64,000 nucleotides of DNA, from NCBI GenBank assembly GCA_017849555.1, contig JAFIGU010000062.1, forward strand, positions 1 through 64,000, given 5' to 3'. The stretch is from Sphingomonas sp. (lineage in GTDB: Bacteria > Pseudomonadota > Alphaproteobacteria > Sphingomonadales > Sphingomonadaceae). A program made the translations under genes and the position numbers. Of the stretch, positions 1 through 9,033 are shown piece after piece. Numbering within the stretch: position 1 is the stretch's first letter; each line of letters starts with the position of its first letter. Below the pieces are notes generated by a model, which ran no database searches, was not told the origin of the DNA, and saw only the letters and a program-made list of their open reading frames with translations.

Positions 1-122
1 AGGGTGCCGCTCGGCGAGATGGTGCGCGTCTCGCGCAGCAGGCGGAACGCGCGGCGCGCGTCCTGCTCGGTCTTGGTGACGAAGGCGATGGCTTCGGGCG
101 ACAGGCCGGGTTGTTCGGACAT
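1..122 (-). CDS. Partial protein of unknown function (N-terminal 40 residues), organosulfur operon
   Basis: Only the first 40 or so codons are inside the window; the gene runs off the left edge. The protein begins MSEQPGLSPEAIAF and continues with a charged, helical-looking stretch. There is no signal peptide. The start is supported by a GAGGAG ribosome site 6 bases upstream. It begins 12 bases after the stop of the DszB-like gene and is probably co-transcribed with it from the sigma-54 promoter at 1267-1283, so it should belong to the same sulfur pathway. I do not recognise the family from this fragment; an acyl-CoA dehydrogenase-like or flavin monooxygenase partner would fit the context, but that is inference. 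Confidence 0.6.
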   Translation of the reverse strand, partial: MSEQPGLSPEAIAFVTKTEQDARRAFRLLRETRTISPSGT

Positions 123-134
123 GACGATCTCCTC

Positions 135-1232
135 TCAGGCGAGTTCGGGGGTGGTGGCGCGGGCATTGATCGCGCGCGCGGCGTCGAGCGGGCGTGGATC
201 GACCCACGCGTCGAGCTCGAAATCGGCGTCGAGAAAGCCGTGGGTGAAGAGGAATTTCTTCTGCTGCTCGAACAAGGCGAGCCGATCGGCGTCGAGCGTC
301 GGATGCAGCCCCTCGTGGAGCCGGGCATAGGCCTGATCGACCGCACCCGCGCTGCCGGCGGTCTCGAATTCCAATATCTCGCGCAGGCGGTTGGGCTGCG
401 CCGCCACCCAGTCGGCGGCGCGCAGCGTCACCGCGAGGAAGCGCGCGACGAGATCGAAATGCTCGTCGAGCAACTGCTGGTGGACGGTGATCGGGCGCGG
501 GGTCCCGTTGTTGACCCGAAAGCGACGGTCCGGGAGCGCGTCGAGGTCGATCGCGATCACCAGCCCCGCCTCGCGCGCCTGATCGAGCGCCGAGGCGCCC
601 TTGACATAGATGGCGTCCACCTTGCCCGCGACGAGCGCCTCGATCGGCCACAACCGGCCGACGCCCGAGCGGCGCGGTTCGAGATCGCGGCCCGCGCCGC
701 CGATGTTGCGCAGCCGGTCCTCGGTCTCGACCAGCTCGACATCGTCAAAGGTCAGCCCAGCCGAGGCGAGCACGCCCTTATAGCCGGCGAGCGACATGCC
801 GCGCGCGATGCTGGTGCCGCGCACATGGCTCGGGATGTCGTTGCGGCTCCAGCCGGGCAGCGCGAGGCGGCGGCCCTTGAGATCGGCCGCGTGCGCGATC
901 CCGGTATCGGGGCGGGTGAGGATCAGTTGGCTTTCCTCGATCCAGGTGAGGCCGACGAGGCGGGTCGGCTCGTGCTGCGCCCGCGCGGCGATCGCGAGCA
1001 TGTTGCCGCCCTCGCGGATCAATGTCGGCAGGCGATGATCATAATGATGCCGCGCGAGTTCGGACCCCGATTCCTGCAGCGTGCGCAGGGCGATCCCGTC
1101 GCGCGCGAATTCGTCGCCGAGCCAGCCGAGCTTATAGGCGATCCCCGTCGCGGTCGGCACCGGGCAGCGCGTGAACCACAATTCGGTGAGTTTCTCCCGC
1201 GTCGGGGCAAAGCGATCGAGCGTCGTTGCCAT
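135..1232 (-). CDS. DszB-like sulfinate desulfinase (ABC substrate-binding-protein fold), Cys form
   Basis: A 365-residue protein, the same length as DszB (2'-hydroxybiphenyl-2-sulfinate desulfinase), which uses a periplasmic-binding-protein fold as a cytosolic C-S-cleaving enzyme releasing sulfite. The N-terminal TRCPVPTATG matches the DszB active-site SNCPVPNA, placing Cys23 at the nucleophile. His63 and Arg73 (HYDHRLPTLIREGG) have the 10-residue spacing of DszB His60/Arg70. The C-terminal DRLALFEQQKKFLF and the later DAWVDP also follow DszB. No signal peptide is present, which argues against a periplasmic binding protein. The upstream in-frame ATG at 1271 lies inside the sigma-54 promoter, so the ATG at 1232, preceded by AAGGAG, is the start. 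Substrate unknown: an aryl or alkyl sulfinate is inferred. Confidence 0.8.
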   Translation of the reverse strand: MATTLDRFAPTREKLTELWFTRCPVPTATGIAYKLGWLGDEFARDGIALRTLQESGSELARHHYDHRLPTLIREGGNMLAIAARAQHEPTRLVGLTWIEESQLILTRPDTGIAHAADLKGRRLALPGWSRNDIPSHVRGTSIARGMSLAGYKGVLASAGLTFDDVELVETEDRLRNIGGAGRDLEPRRSGVGRLWPIEALVAGKVDAIYVKGASALDQAREAGLVIAIDLDALPDRRFRVNNGTPRPITVHQQLLDEHFDLVARFLAVTLRAADWVAAQPNRLREILEFETAGSAGAVDQAYARLHEGLHPTLDADRLALFEQQKKFLFTHGFLDADFELDAWVDPRPLDAARAINARATTPELA

Positions 1233-1266
1233 TCTGAGCTCCTTGGCCAGCGTGTGACGGGAAGGG

Positions 1267-1283
1267 AGCAAGGCTCATGCCAA
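1267..1283 (-). promoter_or_regulatory. Sigma-54 (-24/-12) promoter of the DszB-like operon
   Basis: On the minus strand TTGGCATGAGCCTTGCT fits TGGCAY-N5-TTGCW, with GG and GC exactly 10 bases apart. The GC lies 36 bases before the start codon at 1232, giving a leader of about 25 bases with an AAGGAG site. Confidence 0.85.
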
Positions 1284-1348
1284 GCCGTGATTTCGGCGGA
1301 GTCGCGAAGGATGGGGGCCGCGCTGCGTTGATCGATGCGCGATATTCA

Positions 1349-1384
1349 GCAGCAATATTGGTGAGTTTTCACCGCTATTGCTGC
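1349..1384. promoter_or_regulatory. 36-bp interrupted palindrome, candidate enhancer (UAS) for the sigma-54 activator
   Basis: Arms GCAGCAATA and TATTGCTGC enclose an inner pair GGTGA/TCACC, all centred on the same point (1366/1367). It sits roughly 65-100 bases upstream of the -24 element at 1283, the usual range for enhancer-binding proteins, and 10 bases after the stop of the activator gene. There is no T-run on either side, so an intrinsic terminator is less likely. Confidence 0.5.
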
Positions 1385-1393
1385 GGCAACGGA

Positions 1394-2533
<1,140 letters not shown>

Positions 2534-2573
2534 GATCTCCTCCGGGTCGTCGCGGAGGATAGCGTAGATTCAT

Positions 2574-2588
2574 CCACTAAATAAGTGG
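2574..2588. repeat. Short palindrome upstream of the sigma-54 activator gene
   Basis: CCACT-AAATA-AGTGG in an AT-rich stretch, 41 bases upstream of the activator start and 30 bases after the stop of the preceding gene. No T-run follows, so an operator is more likely than a terminator; the binding protein is unknown. Confidence 0.3.
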
Positions 2589-2617
2589 GAATTAAAGCAG
2601 GCTCGATAGCTCAGCTT

Positions 2618-3682
2618 TCAGCGGGCGGCCGCGCGATACCGTTCCAGGCCGGCGCGTCGCGCCAGCGCGGCATCGAGCGGACGCGGATCGATCCAGCGCG
2701 CGACATCGACACGATGTTCGAGAAATCCGTGTAGCCACAAGAAGTTGGCTTGCTTCTCCAGCATGTCGACGCGATCAGGCGAGAGATCGGGGTGCAGCGA
2801 GCGATGGAAATCGCCGCGATACGCGGCCTCGACGCCGGATATGCCGGCGAGCGTCTCGCGCGCCAGGATGTGCTTGAGCTCGGCCGGATTGCCGGCCGCC
2901 CAGTCCGCGGCGCGCAGTGTCTGTTCGAGGAAGCGCACCACGATGTCGAAATGATCGTCGATCATATCGGCATGCACCGTGATCGGGCGCGGCGTGCCAT
3001 TGTTCACCCGGGCGAGCCGGCTGGGATAGGAATCAAGATCGATCCCCACGACGAGGCCGAGCCGCGCCGCCGCTTCGGCCGCCGCCGCGCCTTTGATATA
3101 GACCGCGTCGACGCGTCCGGCGGCGAGCCAGTCGAGCCCCAGCCATAACCGGCGCATCCCGGCGGCGCTGGGCTGCTCGATCGGCGGGGCGGGGACCTCG
3201 ACCAGCCGCGCCTCGCCGAGCGTCAGTCCACCGAGCGCCAGCGCGCTTTGAATGCCGTGGAGCGCCATGCCGCGCGCGATGCTCTCCCCGCGCGTGCGCG
3301 CGAAGCCCGGCAGCGCGAAGCGCAGGTTCCTGAGGTCGGCCGGCTCCAGGACCCGAGTGTCGGGGCGCACGACGATCGCCTGGCCCTCGTCGATCCAGGT
3401 CAATCCGATCACCCGCGTCGGGGCGCCGAGCGATCGCGCCGCGAGTGCCTGGATGTTCCCCGCCTCGCGGAAATGATGACGCGCCTGTCGTTCGGGGTCC
3501 GGCGCGACCAGCCTGAGGCCGCTCTCGGCGACGCGCTTGATCGCGATCCCGTCACCGGCGAATTCCTCCGCCATCCACCCCAACGCCCAGGCGATGCCCG
3601 AGGCCGCCGGGATCGGGCTTTGCGACATCCAGATCGAATCCAAAGCTTCCGGGCCACCCGCTGCGCGACAGTCAATTTCCAT
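2618..3682 (-). CDS. DszB-like protein, Ser-for-Cys paralogue
   Basis: A 354-residue paralogue of the protein at 135-1232 with the same architecture: no signal peptide, NNGTPRPITVH in both, and DRVDMLEKQANFLWLHGF near the end. At the nucleophile position it reads SQSPIPAASG, so Ser22 replaces Cys; at the His position it has Asp62, while Arg72 is kept (FREAGN). In DszB a Cys-to-Ser change abolishes desulfination, so this protein may bind rather than cleave, or act on another group. The start at 3682 has GGAG 6 bases upstream; an upstream ATG at 3715 is also downstream of the predicted transcription start and cannot be excluded. It is the first gene after the sigma-54 promoter at 3739-3755, with the activator gene 84 bases downstream. 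Confidence 0.75.
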   Translation of the reverse strand: MEIDCRAAGGPEALDSIWMSQSPIPAASGIAWALGWMAEEFAGDGIAIKRVAESGLRLVAPDPERQARHHFREAGNIQALAARSLGAPTRVIGLTWIDEGQAIVVRPDTRVLEPADLRNLRFALPGFARTRGESIARGMALHGIQSALALGGLTLGEARLVEVPAPPIEQPSAAGMRRLWLGLDWLAAGRVDAVYIKGAAAAEAAARLGLVVGIDLDSYPSRLARVNNGTPRPITVHADMIDDHFDIVVRFLEQTLRAADWAAGNPAELKHILARETLAGISGVEAAYRGDFHRSLHPDLSPDRVDMLEKQANFLWLHGFLEHRVDVARWIDPRPLDAALARRAGLERYRAAAR

Positions 3683-3738
3683 CTTCTTCTCCGCCGCCAG
3701 GCCGTGCCCTGTCACGACTCCGCGGTTGACGGGCTGAT

Positions 3739-3755
3739 CGCAAGGCGCGTGCCAA
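3739..3755 (-). promoter_or_regulatory. Sigma-54 promoter of the Ser-form DszB-like gene
   Basis: Minus strand TTGGCACGCGCCTTGCG: consensus TGGCAC-N5-TTGC with a GG-N10-GC spacing. The GC is 58 bases before the start codon at 3682. It is divergent from the sigma-54 promoter at 3898. Confidence 0.9.
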
Positions 3756-3897
3756 GCGGCACCTTCGGCCCAGCCGGCGTATCGATCGACGCTTATCGGT
3801 GGAATTCGCGCAGCCGATGCCCGCGCGCTGCTTCATTTTGCGCAATTCGGGCTGCCGCCCCGGGCGCGCGGCGCGCGCATCCGCGGAAACGCGCGCT

Positions 3898-3913
3898 TGG
3901 CACGCGAACTGCA
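3898..3913 (+). promoter_or_regulatory. Sigma-54 promoter of the transport/monooxygenase operon
   Basis: TGGCACGCGAACTGCA: consensus -24 box, N5 and a CTGCA -12 box; GG and GC are 10 bases apart. The GC is 27 bases before the GTG start at 3939, which rules out the longer reading frame beginning at 3897. Confidence 0.82.
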
Positions 3914-3938
3914 TCGTCGGCAGCGAAAGGAATTGCGT

Positions 3939-5072
3939 GTGGCGACTGAAGGTAAATCATCGCGGCCGTGGGCGATCCTCGTCGCGGTGCTGGCGTTGCT
4001 CGGCGGTGCGCTCGCGTTCCAGTTGCACCGCGCCAGCGGCTCGGCCGCGCCGGTGCGAACCGTCAACATCGCCGGCATCGCTTATCCCTATGAGGGGCGG
4101 CAGGTCTATAACGGCCTGACCGGCATCATCATCCAGCAGGGCTGGCTCAAGCAGGAGCTGGCGAAGCGCGGCGTGGAGCTCGCCTTCACCCCGATCCCCA
4201 CCGCGGTGGGCGGCCCGCTGATCAACGAGGGCTTCTCGGGCAAGCGCATCGACTTCGCCTCATATGGCGATTTTCCCGCGATCATCGCGGTCTCGGGCGG
4301 GGTGCCGCTCAAGCTCGTCGCGCCGGTCGGGCAGGGGCAGAATTCCTATCTGGTGGTGCGCAACGGGCTGCCGGCAAAGACGATCGCCGATCTCAAGGGC
4401 AAGCGCATCGCCTTGCATCGCGGGCGTCCGTGGGAATTGCCTTTCTCCAAATTGCTCGACGCCAACGGGCTGAAGCTCAGCGACTTCACGATCGTCAATA
4501 TCAATCCCTCGGCGACGCCCGCCGCACTCGCGTCGGGCAATGTCGACGCGACCTTCCTGCTCTCGGACGGCCTGCTGCTGGAGCAGCGCGGTGTCGGCCG
4601 CGTCATCTGGTCGACCAAGCAGGCGCCGGCGGACTGGCGGATGCGCGCCGAACTGTTCGGCCGCGGCGATTTCGTCGACCGTAATCCGGAGCTGACGCAG
4701 ATCGTCGTCAATGCCTTCGTGCGCGCCGCCGCCTGGTCGGCGCTGGAGGAGCATCGCGCCGAGGTGATCCACCAGGCCTCGCGCGGTGCCTTGCCCGAAG
4801 CGATCGTGGCCAAGGATTATGCCGAATCGGGCATTGCCTGGCGCGACCGCTTCTCGCCGATCTTCACCCCCGATATCGCGGGCCATTACCGGTCGGTCGC
4901 CGATTACACCTATGCGCGCGGCCTTGTCCGCAACAAGGTCGACGTCGATGCGCTGATCGACCAACGGTTCGTCCCGAACGCGTTGCGCGATCTGAAGCTT
5001 GACCGCTTCTGGCCGGCGGGGAGCGCGGCGGCAGCGGCGCCCGCGCCGGTTTCGACGGGCAAGAATTCGTGA
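3939..5072 (+). CDS. ABC transporter substrate-binding protein, SsuA/TauA-like
   Basis: A 377-residue binding protein of the nitrate/sulfonate/taurine family. A hydrophobic N-terminal segment (WAILVAVLALLGGALAF, about residues 11-27) serves as a signal or membrane anchor. It continues with the family pattern: IAYPYEG, a binding loop around DFASYGDFPAIIAVSGG, and DLKGKRIALHRG. The start is GTG with AAAGG 8 bases upstream; a longer frame from 3897 overlaps the promoter and is rejected. It is first in an operon with two permeases and an ATPase, so it should deliver a sulfonate, sulfone or sulfinate to them. The C-terminus has an Ala/Pro-rich tail. Confidence 0.88.
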   Translation: MATEGKSSRPWAILVAVLALLGGALAFQLHRASGSAAPVRTVNIAGIAYPYEGRQVYNGLTGIIIQQGWLKQELAKRGVELAFTPIPTAVGGPLINEGFSGKRIDFASYGDFPAIIAVSGGVPLKLVAPVGQGQNSYLVVRNGLPAKTIADLKGKRIALHRGRPWELPFSKLLDANGLKLSDFTIVNINPSATPAALASGNVDATFLLSDGLLLEQRGVGRVIWSTKQAPADWRMRAELFGRGDFVDRNPELTQIVVNAFVRAAAWSALEEHRAEVIHQASRGALPEAIVAKDYAESGIAWRDRFSPIFTPDIAGHYRSVADYTYARGLVRNKVDVDALIDQRFVPNALRDLKLDRFWPAGSAAAAAPAPVSTGKNS

Positions 5073-5821
5073 CCGCGCGCGCGCCGCTCGCGGCGCTGAC
5101 CGCTCCTTTGGCGCTGCTCGCGCTATGGCAGCTCGCCGCGCTCTCCGGCGTGTTTCCGACACAGGTGCTGGTGCCGCCGGCGGATGTCGCGGAAACCCTG
5201 TGGTCGCTGGCGCGAAGCGGTGAGCTGGAGCGGCATATCGGCGAAAGCCTGTTCCGGCTCGGTCTGGGCTATCTGATCGGGGCGGTCGCCGGGCTGGCGT
5301 TCGGCGCCTGTATCGCGCTGTCGCGCCTCGCAGAAGCCGCGCTGGCGCCCGCCTTCCTCGCCGTCTGGCAGGTGCCGGTCATCGCCTTCGTGCCGGTTCT
5401 GGTGATCTTTCTCGGCATCGACGAGCCGTTCAAGATCGCGATCGTCGCGCTGGCGACCTTCTTTCCCGTCGCGCTGGCGACGTTCGACGGTATCCGGGGC
5501 GTTCCGAAAGCGTGGTTCGATGTCGCCCGGGTCTATCGCACCCGGATTCCCGACCTGATCCTGCGCATCCTCGTTCCGGCGACGGTTCCGGCGGTGCTGA
5601 CGGGCATGAGGGTGGCGCTGACCCGCTCCTGGGTGGTGCTCGTCGCCGCCGAGCTGCTCGCCGCCGACAGCGGGATCGGACAGATGATGGAGATGGGCCG
5701 CCAGATGTTCCGCATCGACGTGGTGCTCGCCGGGGTGGTGGTGAGCGGTGTGATCGGCTTCGCGCTCGATCGCGGCGCCAAAGCGATCGAGCACCGCGCG
5801 ACACGGTGGAAATACGCATGA
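5069..5821 (+). CDS. ABC transporter permease, SsuC-like (first of two)
   Basis: A 250-residue inner-membrane permease of the BPD_transp_1 family with about six hydrophobic segments. The EAA coupling loop is visible around DGIRGVPKAWFDVARVYR, followed by LRILVPATVPAVLTGM. The GTG start overlaps the stop of the binding-protein gene (GTGA), giving translational coupling. It is probably half of a heterodimer with the next gene product; SsuC- and TauC-type systems normally use one permease. Confidence 0.9.
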   Translation: MTARAPLAALTAPLALLALWQLAALSGVFPTQVLVPPADVAETLWSLARSGELERHIGESLFRLGLGYLIGAVAGLAFGACIALSRLAEAALAPAFLAVWQVPVIAFVPVLVIFLGIDEPFKIAIVALATFFPVALATFDGIRGVPKAWFDVARVYRTRIPDLILRILVPATVPAVLTGMRVALTRSWVVLVAAELLAADSGIGQMMEMGRQMFRIDVVLAGVVVSGVIGFALDRGAKAIEHRATRWKYA

Positions 5822-6597
5822 AGCAAGTGCTCGCCCGCCCCGCCGCGCGGTTTGCGATCGGGCTTGTCGCGCCGTTGCTGTTCCTCGCCTGGTGGCAATG
5901 GCAGGCAAGCAGCGGCGGCGCGCGCGCGCTGACCTTCGCCCCGCTTCAATCGATCGGTGCGGCTCTTGTCGAGCTGGTCGCGGACGGCGCGCTGGCGCGC
6001 GACATGTTCGCCACCGTGTCGCGCAGCCTTGCCGGGCTGGCGATCGGGGGATCGCTGGGGATCGCGATGGGGGTGTCGATGGCGATCTGGCGACCGCTCG
6101 ACCGCGTGCTCGGGCCGTTGCTCCACGCCATCCGGCAGGTGCCGCTGATCGGCTGGCTGCCGCTATTCGGTTTGTGGTTCGGCACCGGGCAGGGCACCGA
6201 GCTCATCGTCGTCTGCCTGTCCGCCTTCTTTCCCGCGATGCTCAACAGCTATGAGGGCGTCGCGCATGTCGAGCAGCGCTATCTTGATGTCGGGCGGCTC
6301 TACGGCTTCACCCCGTTCCAGCGGTTCCGCCTGTTGTTATTGCCCGCGGCGATGCCGCTGATTCTGACCGGCCTTACCCAGGCACTCGCCTTCGCGTGGA
6401 TCGCATCGATCGCCACCGAGATCCTGCTCGGCGCAGGAAGCGGGCTCGGCGTCACGATGCAGCTCGCCCAGACCCAGCAGCGGCTCGACGTCATCCTCGT
6501 GGCGATCATCGCCACCGCCCTGTTGGGCTTCGTGATCAACACCCTGTTCCAGCGCCTGCGCCGCCATTTGCTGCGCTGGCAAGCCGCGCCGCTTTGA
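5818..6597 (+). CDS. ABC transporter permease, SsuC-like (second of two)
   Basis: A 259-residue permease, clearly diverged from the previous one. It starts at ATG 5818 in an ATGA overlap; a longer in-frame extension from 5512 lies inside the preceding gene and is not used. The N-terminal hydrophobic segment (FAIGLVAPLLFLAWW) is followed by about five more. The EAA loop is around EGVAHVEQRYLDVGRLYG, then LLLPAAMPLILTG. It should pair with the 5069-5821 product in the membrane complex energised by the ATPase at 6607. Confidence 0.9.
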   Translation: MKQVLARPAARFAIGLVAPLLFLAWWQWQASSGGARALTFAPLQSIGAALVELVADGALARDMFATVSRSLAGLAIGGSLGIAMGVSMAIWRPLDRVLGPLLHAIRQVPLIGWLPLFGLWFGTGQGTELIVVCLSAFFPAMLNSYEGVAHVEQRYLDVGRLYGFTPFQRFRLLLLPAAMPLILTGLTQALAFAWIASIATEILLGAGSGLGVTMQLAQTQQRLDVILVAIIATALLGFVINTLFQRLRRHLLRWQAAPL

Positions 6598-6606
6598 GGA
6601 GTTAGT

Positions 6607-7455
6607 ATGTTCGTCGATCCCCGGCCGCCTTCCGTCGCTTCCACCGATCATGCCGCGCGCGGCGCGCTGACGATCGCCGATCTCGACAAGAGCTTCGCGA
6701 TCGGGGGCGAGCCGCGGCGCGTGCTCGACAACATCAATCTCTCGGTAAAGGCCGGCGAATTCGTCAGCATCGTCGGCGCCTCCGGGTGCGGCAAATCGAC
6801 GCTGCTGCGGCTGATCGTCGGGCTCGATGCCGATTATAGCGGCGAGATCCGGCTCGATGGGAACCGCATCGCCAGCACCAGCCTCGATCGCGGGATCGTC
6901 TTTCAGGATCACCGCCTGTTTCCGTGGATGACGCTGGCGCAGAATATCGAGCTGGCGCTGCTCAACACCGACACTCCCAAGGAGCGGCGCGCGCAGATCG
7001 TCGCCGATCATATCGCGCTGGTGAATTTGAAGGGCTTCGAACAGGCCTATCCGCATCAATTGTCCGGCGGGATGGCGCAGCGCGCGGCGATCGCGCGCGC
7101 GCTCGTCACCGAGCCCAAATTGCTGTTGCTCGACGAGCCGCTCGGCGCGCTCGATGCGCTGACGCGGGTGCACGTCCAGAACGAGCTGCAACGCATCTGG
7201 ATGACGCAGCGCTCGACCGTGTTGATGGTCACCCACGATGTCGAGGAGGCGCTCTATCTCGGCGACCGGGTGGTGATCATGGCGCCCGATCCGGGGCGTA
7301 TCCGGCGCATCGTCGACGTCGATCTGCCGCACCCGCGCGATCGCGGTGCCCCGCTGCTTCACCGGCTCAAGGACGAGATCCTCGCCGAGCTGACCGCGGC
7401 GCCGGCCGATCCCGCCAATCTCGTGCGCCTGCCGGGCCGGGAGGACCGCCGATGA
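6607..7455 (+). CDS. ABC transporter ATP-binding protein, SsuB/TauB-like
   Basis: A 282-residue ATPase that powers the importer encoded just upstream. Walker A is GASGCGKST (about residues 58-66), the Q-loop region FQDHRLFPWM, the signature LSGGMAQRAAIARAL, Walker B LLLLDEPLGALDA, and the switch His is in MVTHDVEEA. The start has GAGGAG 6 bases upstream. It ends in a 4-base overlap with the nitroreductase gene, so the importer and enzyme genes are one transcript. Confidence 0.94.
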   Translation: MFVDPRPPSVASTDHAARGALTIADLDKSFAIGGEPRRVLDNINLSVKAGEFVSIVGASGCGKSTLLRLIVGLDADYSGEIRLDGNRIASTSLDRGIVFQDHRLFPWMTLAQNIELALLNTDTPKERRAQIVADHIALVNLKGFEQAYPHQLSGGMAQRAAIARALVTEPKLLLLDEPLGALDALTRVHVQNELQRIWMTQRSTVLMVTHDVEEALYLGDRVVIMAPDPGRIRRIVDVDLPHPRDRGAPLLHRLKDEILAELTAAPADPANLVRLPGREDRR

Positions 7456-8060
7456 CCCGCAACGCCGCGCATCCGATCGAGCCCCTGTTCGTCGATCGCT
7501 GGTCGCCGCGCAGCTTCACCGGCGAGCCGGTGCCCGATGCGGTGCTGCTGAGCGCGTTCGAAGCGGCGCGCTGGGCGCCGTCCGCGTCGAATGTCCAGCC
7601 GTGGCGGTTCCTGCTCGCGCGGCCGGGCGATGCCGATTGGGAGACGTTCGTCGGGCTGCTGATGCCGCGCAACGCGCTATGGGCAAGCCGCGCGTCGGCG
7701 CTGGTGGTGATCCTGTCCGAATTGCGGCTCGAGCGGCGCGGCGTGGTGGTCGACAATGTCTCGCACAGTTTCGATGCCGGGGCGGCCTGGACCAATTTCG
7801 CACATCAGGCGCTGCTGCTCGGCTGGCATACCCACGGGATCGGCGGGTTCGATCGCGAGGCCGCGCGAACGCGGCTCGCGGTGCCGGACGATTTCGCGAT
7901 CGAGGCGATGGTCGCGATCGGGCGGCTCGCCGGGCTCGATACGCTCGACCCCGAATTCCACGCCGCCGAAGCCCCCAACGGGCGGCGCCCGCTCGATGAG
8001 ACGGTGTTCGCCGGGCGGCTTGGGGCACCGGCCTTTGCCAAGGAAAGGAATGCTGCATGA
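7452..8060 (+). CDS. Nitroreductase-family FMN protein
   Basis: A 202-residue nitroreductase-fold protein. The N-terminal RWSPRSFTGEPV and the later AARWAPSASNVQPWRF are the typical FMN-binding signatures; the family normally works as an FMN homodimer using NAD(P)H. It sits between the ATPase and two luciferase-like monooxygenases, overlapping both neighbours by 4 bases. I infer that it supplies reduced flavin to those monooxygenases, the role SsuE plays in alkanesulfonate systems, because no SsuE-type reductase is present. It could instead act directly on a pathway intermediate. Confidence 0.85.
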   Translation: MTRNAAHPIEPLFVDRWSPRSFTGEPVPDAVLLSAFEAARWAPSASNVQPWRFLLARPGDADWETFVGLLMPRNALWASRASALVVILSELRLERRGVVVDNVSHSFDAGAAWTNFAHQALLLGWHTHGIGGFDREAARTRLAVPDDFAIEAMVAIGRLAGLDTLDPEFHAAEAPNGRRPLDETVFAGRLGAPAFAKERNAA

Positions 8061-9019
8061 CCGTGCGGATCTATTGGCAGCTCGATGTGGCGCAGCAGCC
8101 CGCGCGTGGCGAGATCGCCGCGCGCCCGGCCCCCACCGGGATCGCGCGCGACGTGCGCACGCGCGCGATCACCCGCTACGATCATTATGCGCAGATCGCG
8201 CAGGCCGCGGCGCAGACCGCGTTCGACGGCCTGTTCATCGTGCATCGGCCGCAATCGGACGATGCCGCGATCGTCGCCGCGGCGATCGCGCGTGAGGTGC
8301 CGCGGATCGAGTTCGTCGCGGAATTTCCGGCGTCGGCCGGGTCCGCGGTCTATGCCGCCAAGCAGGCGGTGACCTTCCAACGGGCGACGCGCGAGCGGCT
8401 TGGCTGGGCGATCGCGCCGTCGCGCCCCGCGGTGGAACGGGCGCATGACGGCGATCGCGTTCCCGACGAGGCGCTGGCCGCGCGGACCGAGGAATTCCTC
8501 ACCGTCGCGCGCGGCGTCCACGGCCAGCATCCCTATTCCTTCGCGGGCCGCTTCTTCGAGGTCGAGGATGGCGGGTTCGATGCGCCGCTCAACCGCGTGC
8601 GCTTCCCGCGCGTGTTCCTGCAGGGCGAGAGCAAGGAGGAACTGGCGCTGTCGGCGCGCATCGCCGACGTCCATCTGTTCCGCGCGACCGGCTTTGCGAC
8701 GCTCAGCCGCCAGATCGAGGCGCTCGACATGCTCGCGCTGCAGGCGCGGCGGTCGATCGGTTTCGGGCTGATCCAGCCGGTGCTCGCGCGCGACACCGGC
8801 GAGGAAGCGCATCGCGATGCGGCGCGCGCGGGTCTTCCCGAACAGGCGATCGTCGGCGATTATGCCGAGGTCGCCGATCGATTGGCCGCGCTCGCCCGGC
8901 TTGGTGTCGATCATTTCGTCCTGACCGGCGGTTCCTCGCTCGAGGAAAGCTATGTCGTCGGCCAGCACGTCCTTCCCCGCTTGCGCGCGCTGCTCGACGC
9001 GTCGCGCGCCGCCGCCTGA
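8057..9019 (+). CDS. LLM-class (luciferase-like) flavin monooxygenase, short form
   Basis: A 320-residue member of the bacterial luciferase-like group with MTVRIYWQLDVAQ at the N-terminus and an SsuD-like C-terminus (GDYAEVADRLAALARLGVDHFVLTGG). It is shorter than SsuD, and the central part, where SsuD carries GGGGP-type flavin contacts, reads RLGWAIAPSRPAVER, so this motif is not obvious. It overlaps the nitroreductase stop (ATGA). It may form a pair with the full-length monooxygenase downstream, as LuxA/LuxB do, or be a separate enzyme in the same pathway. Confidence 0.8.
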   Translation: MTVRIYWQLDVAQQPARGEIAARPAPTGIARDVRTRAITRYDHYAQIAQAAAQTAFDGLFIVHRPQSDDAAIVAAAIAREVPRIEFVAEFPASAGSAVYAAKQAVTFQRATRERLGWAIAPSRPAVERAHDGDRVPDEALAARTEEFLTVARGVHGQHPYSFAGRFFEVEDGGFDAPLNRVRFPRVFLQGESKEELALSARIADVHLFRATGFATLSRQIEALDMLALQARRSIGFGLIQPVLARDTGEEAHRDAARAGLPEQAIVGDYAEVADRLAALARLGVDHFVLTGGSSLEESYVVGQHVLPRLRALLDASRAAA

Positions 9020-9033
9020 ACCGAGGTGACCCC

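Noticed and set aside
111..1331. Plus-strand 406-codon frame opposite the DszB-like gene
   Set aside because: Low-complexity antisense frame; the minus-strand protein has recognisable active-site motifs, promoter and ribosome site.
3897..3938. Longer N-terminus of the SsuA-like protein
   Set aside because: It would begin within the sigma-54 promoter; the GTG at 3939 has a ribosome site and leads into the hydrophobic segment.
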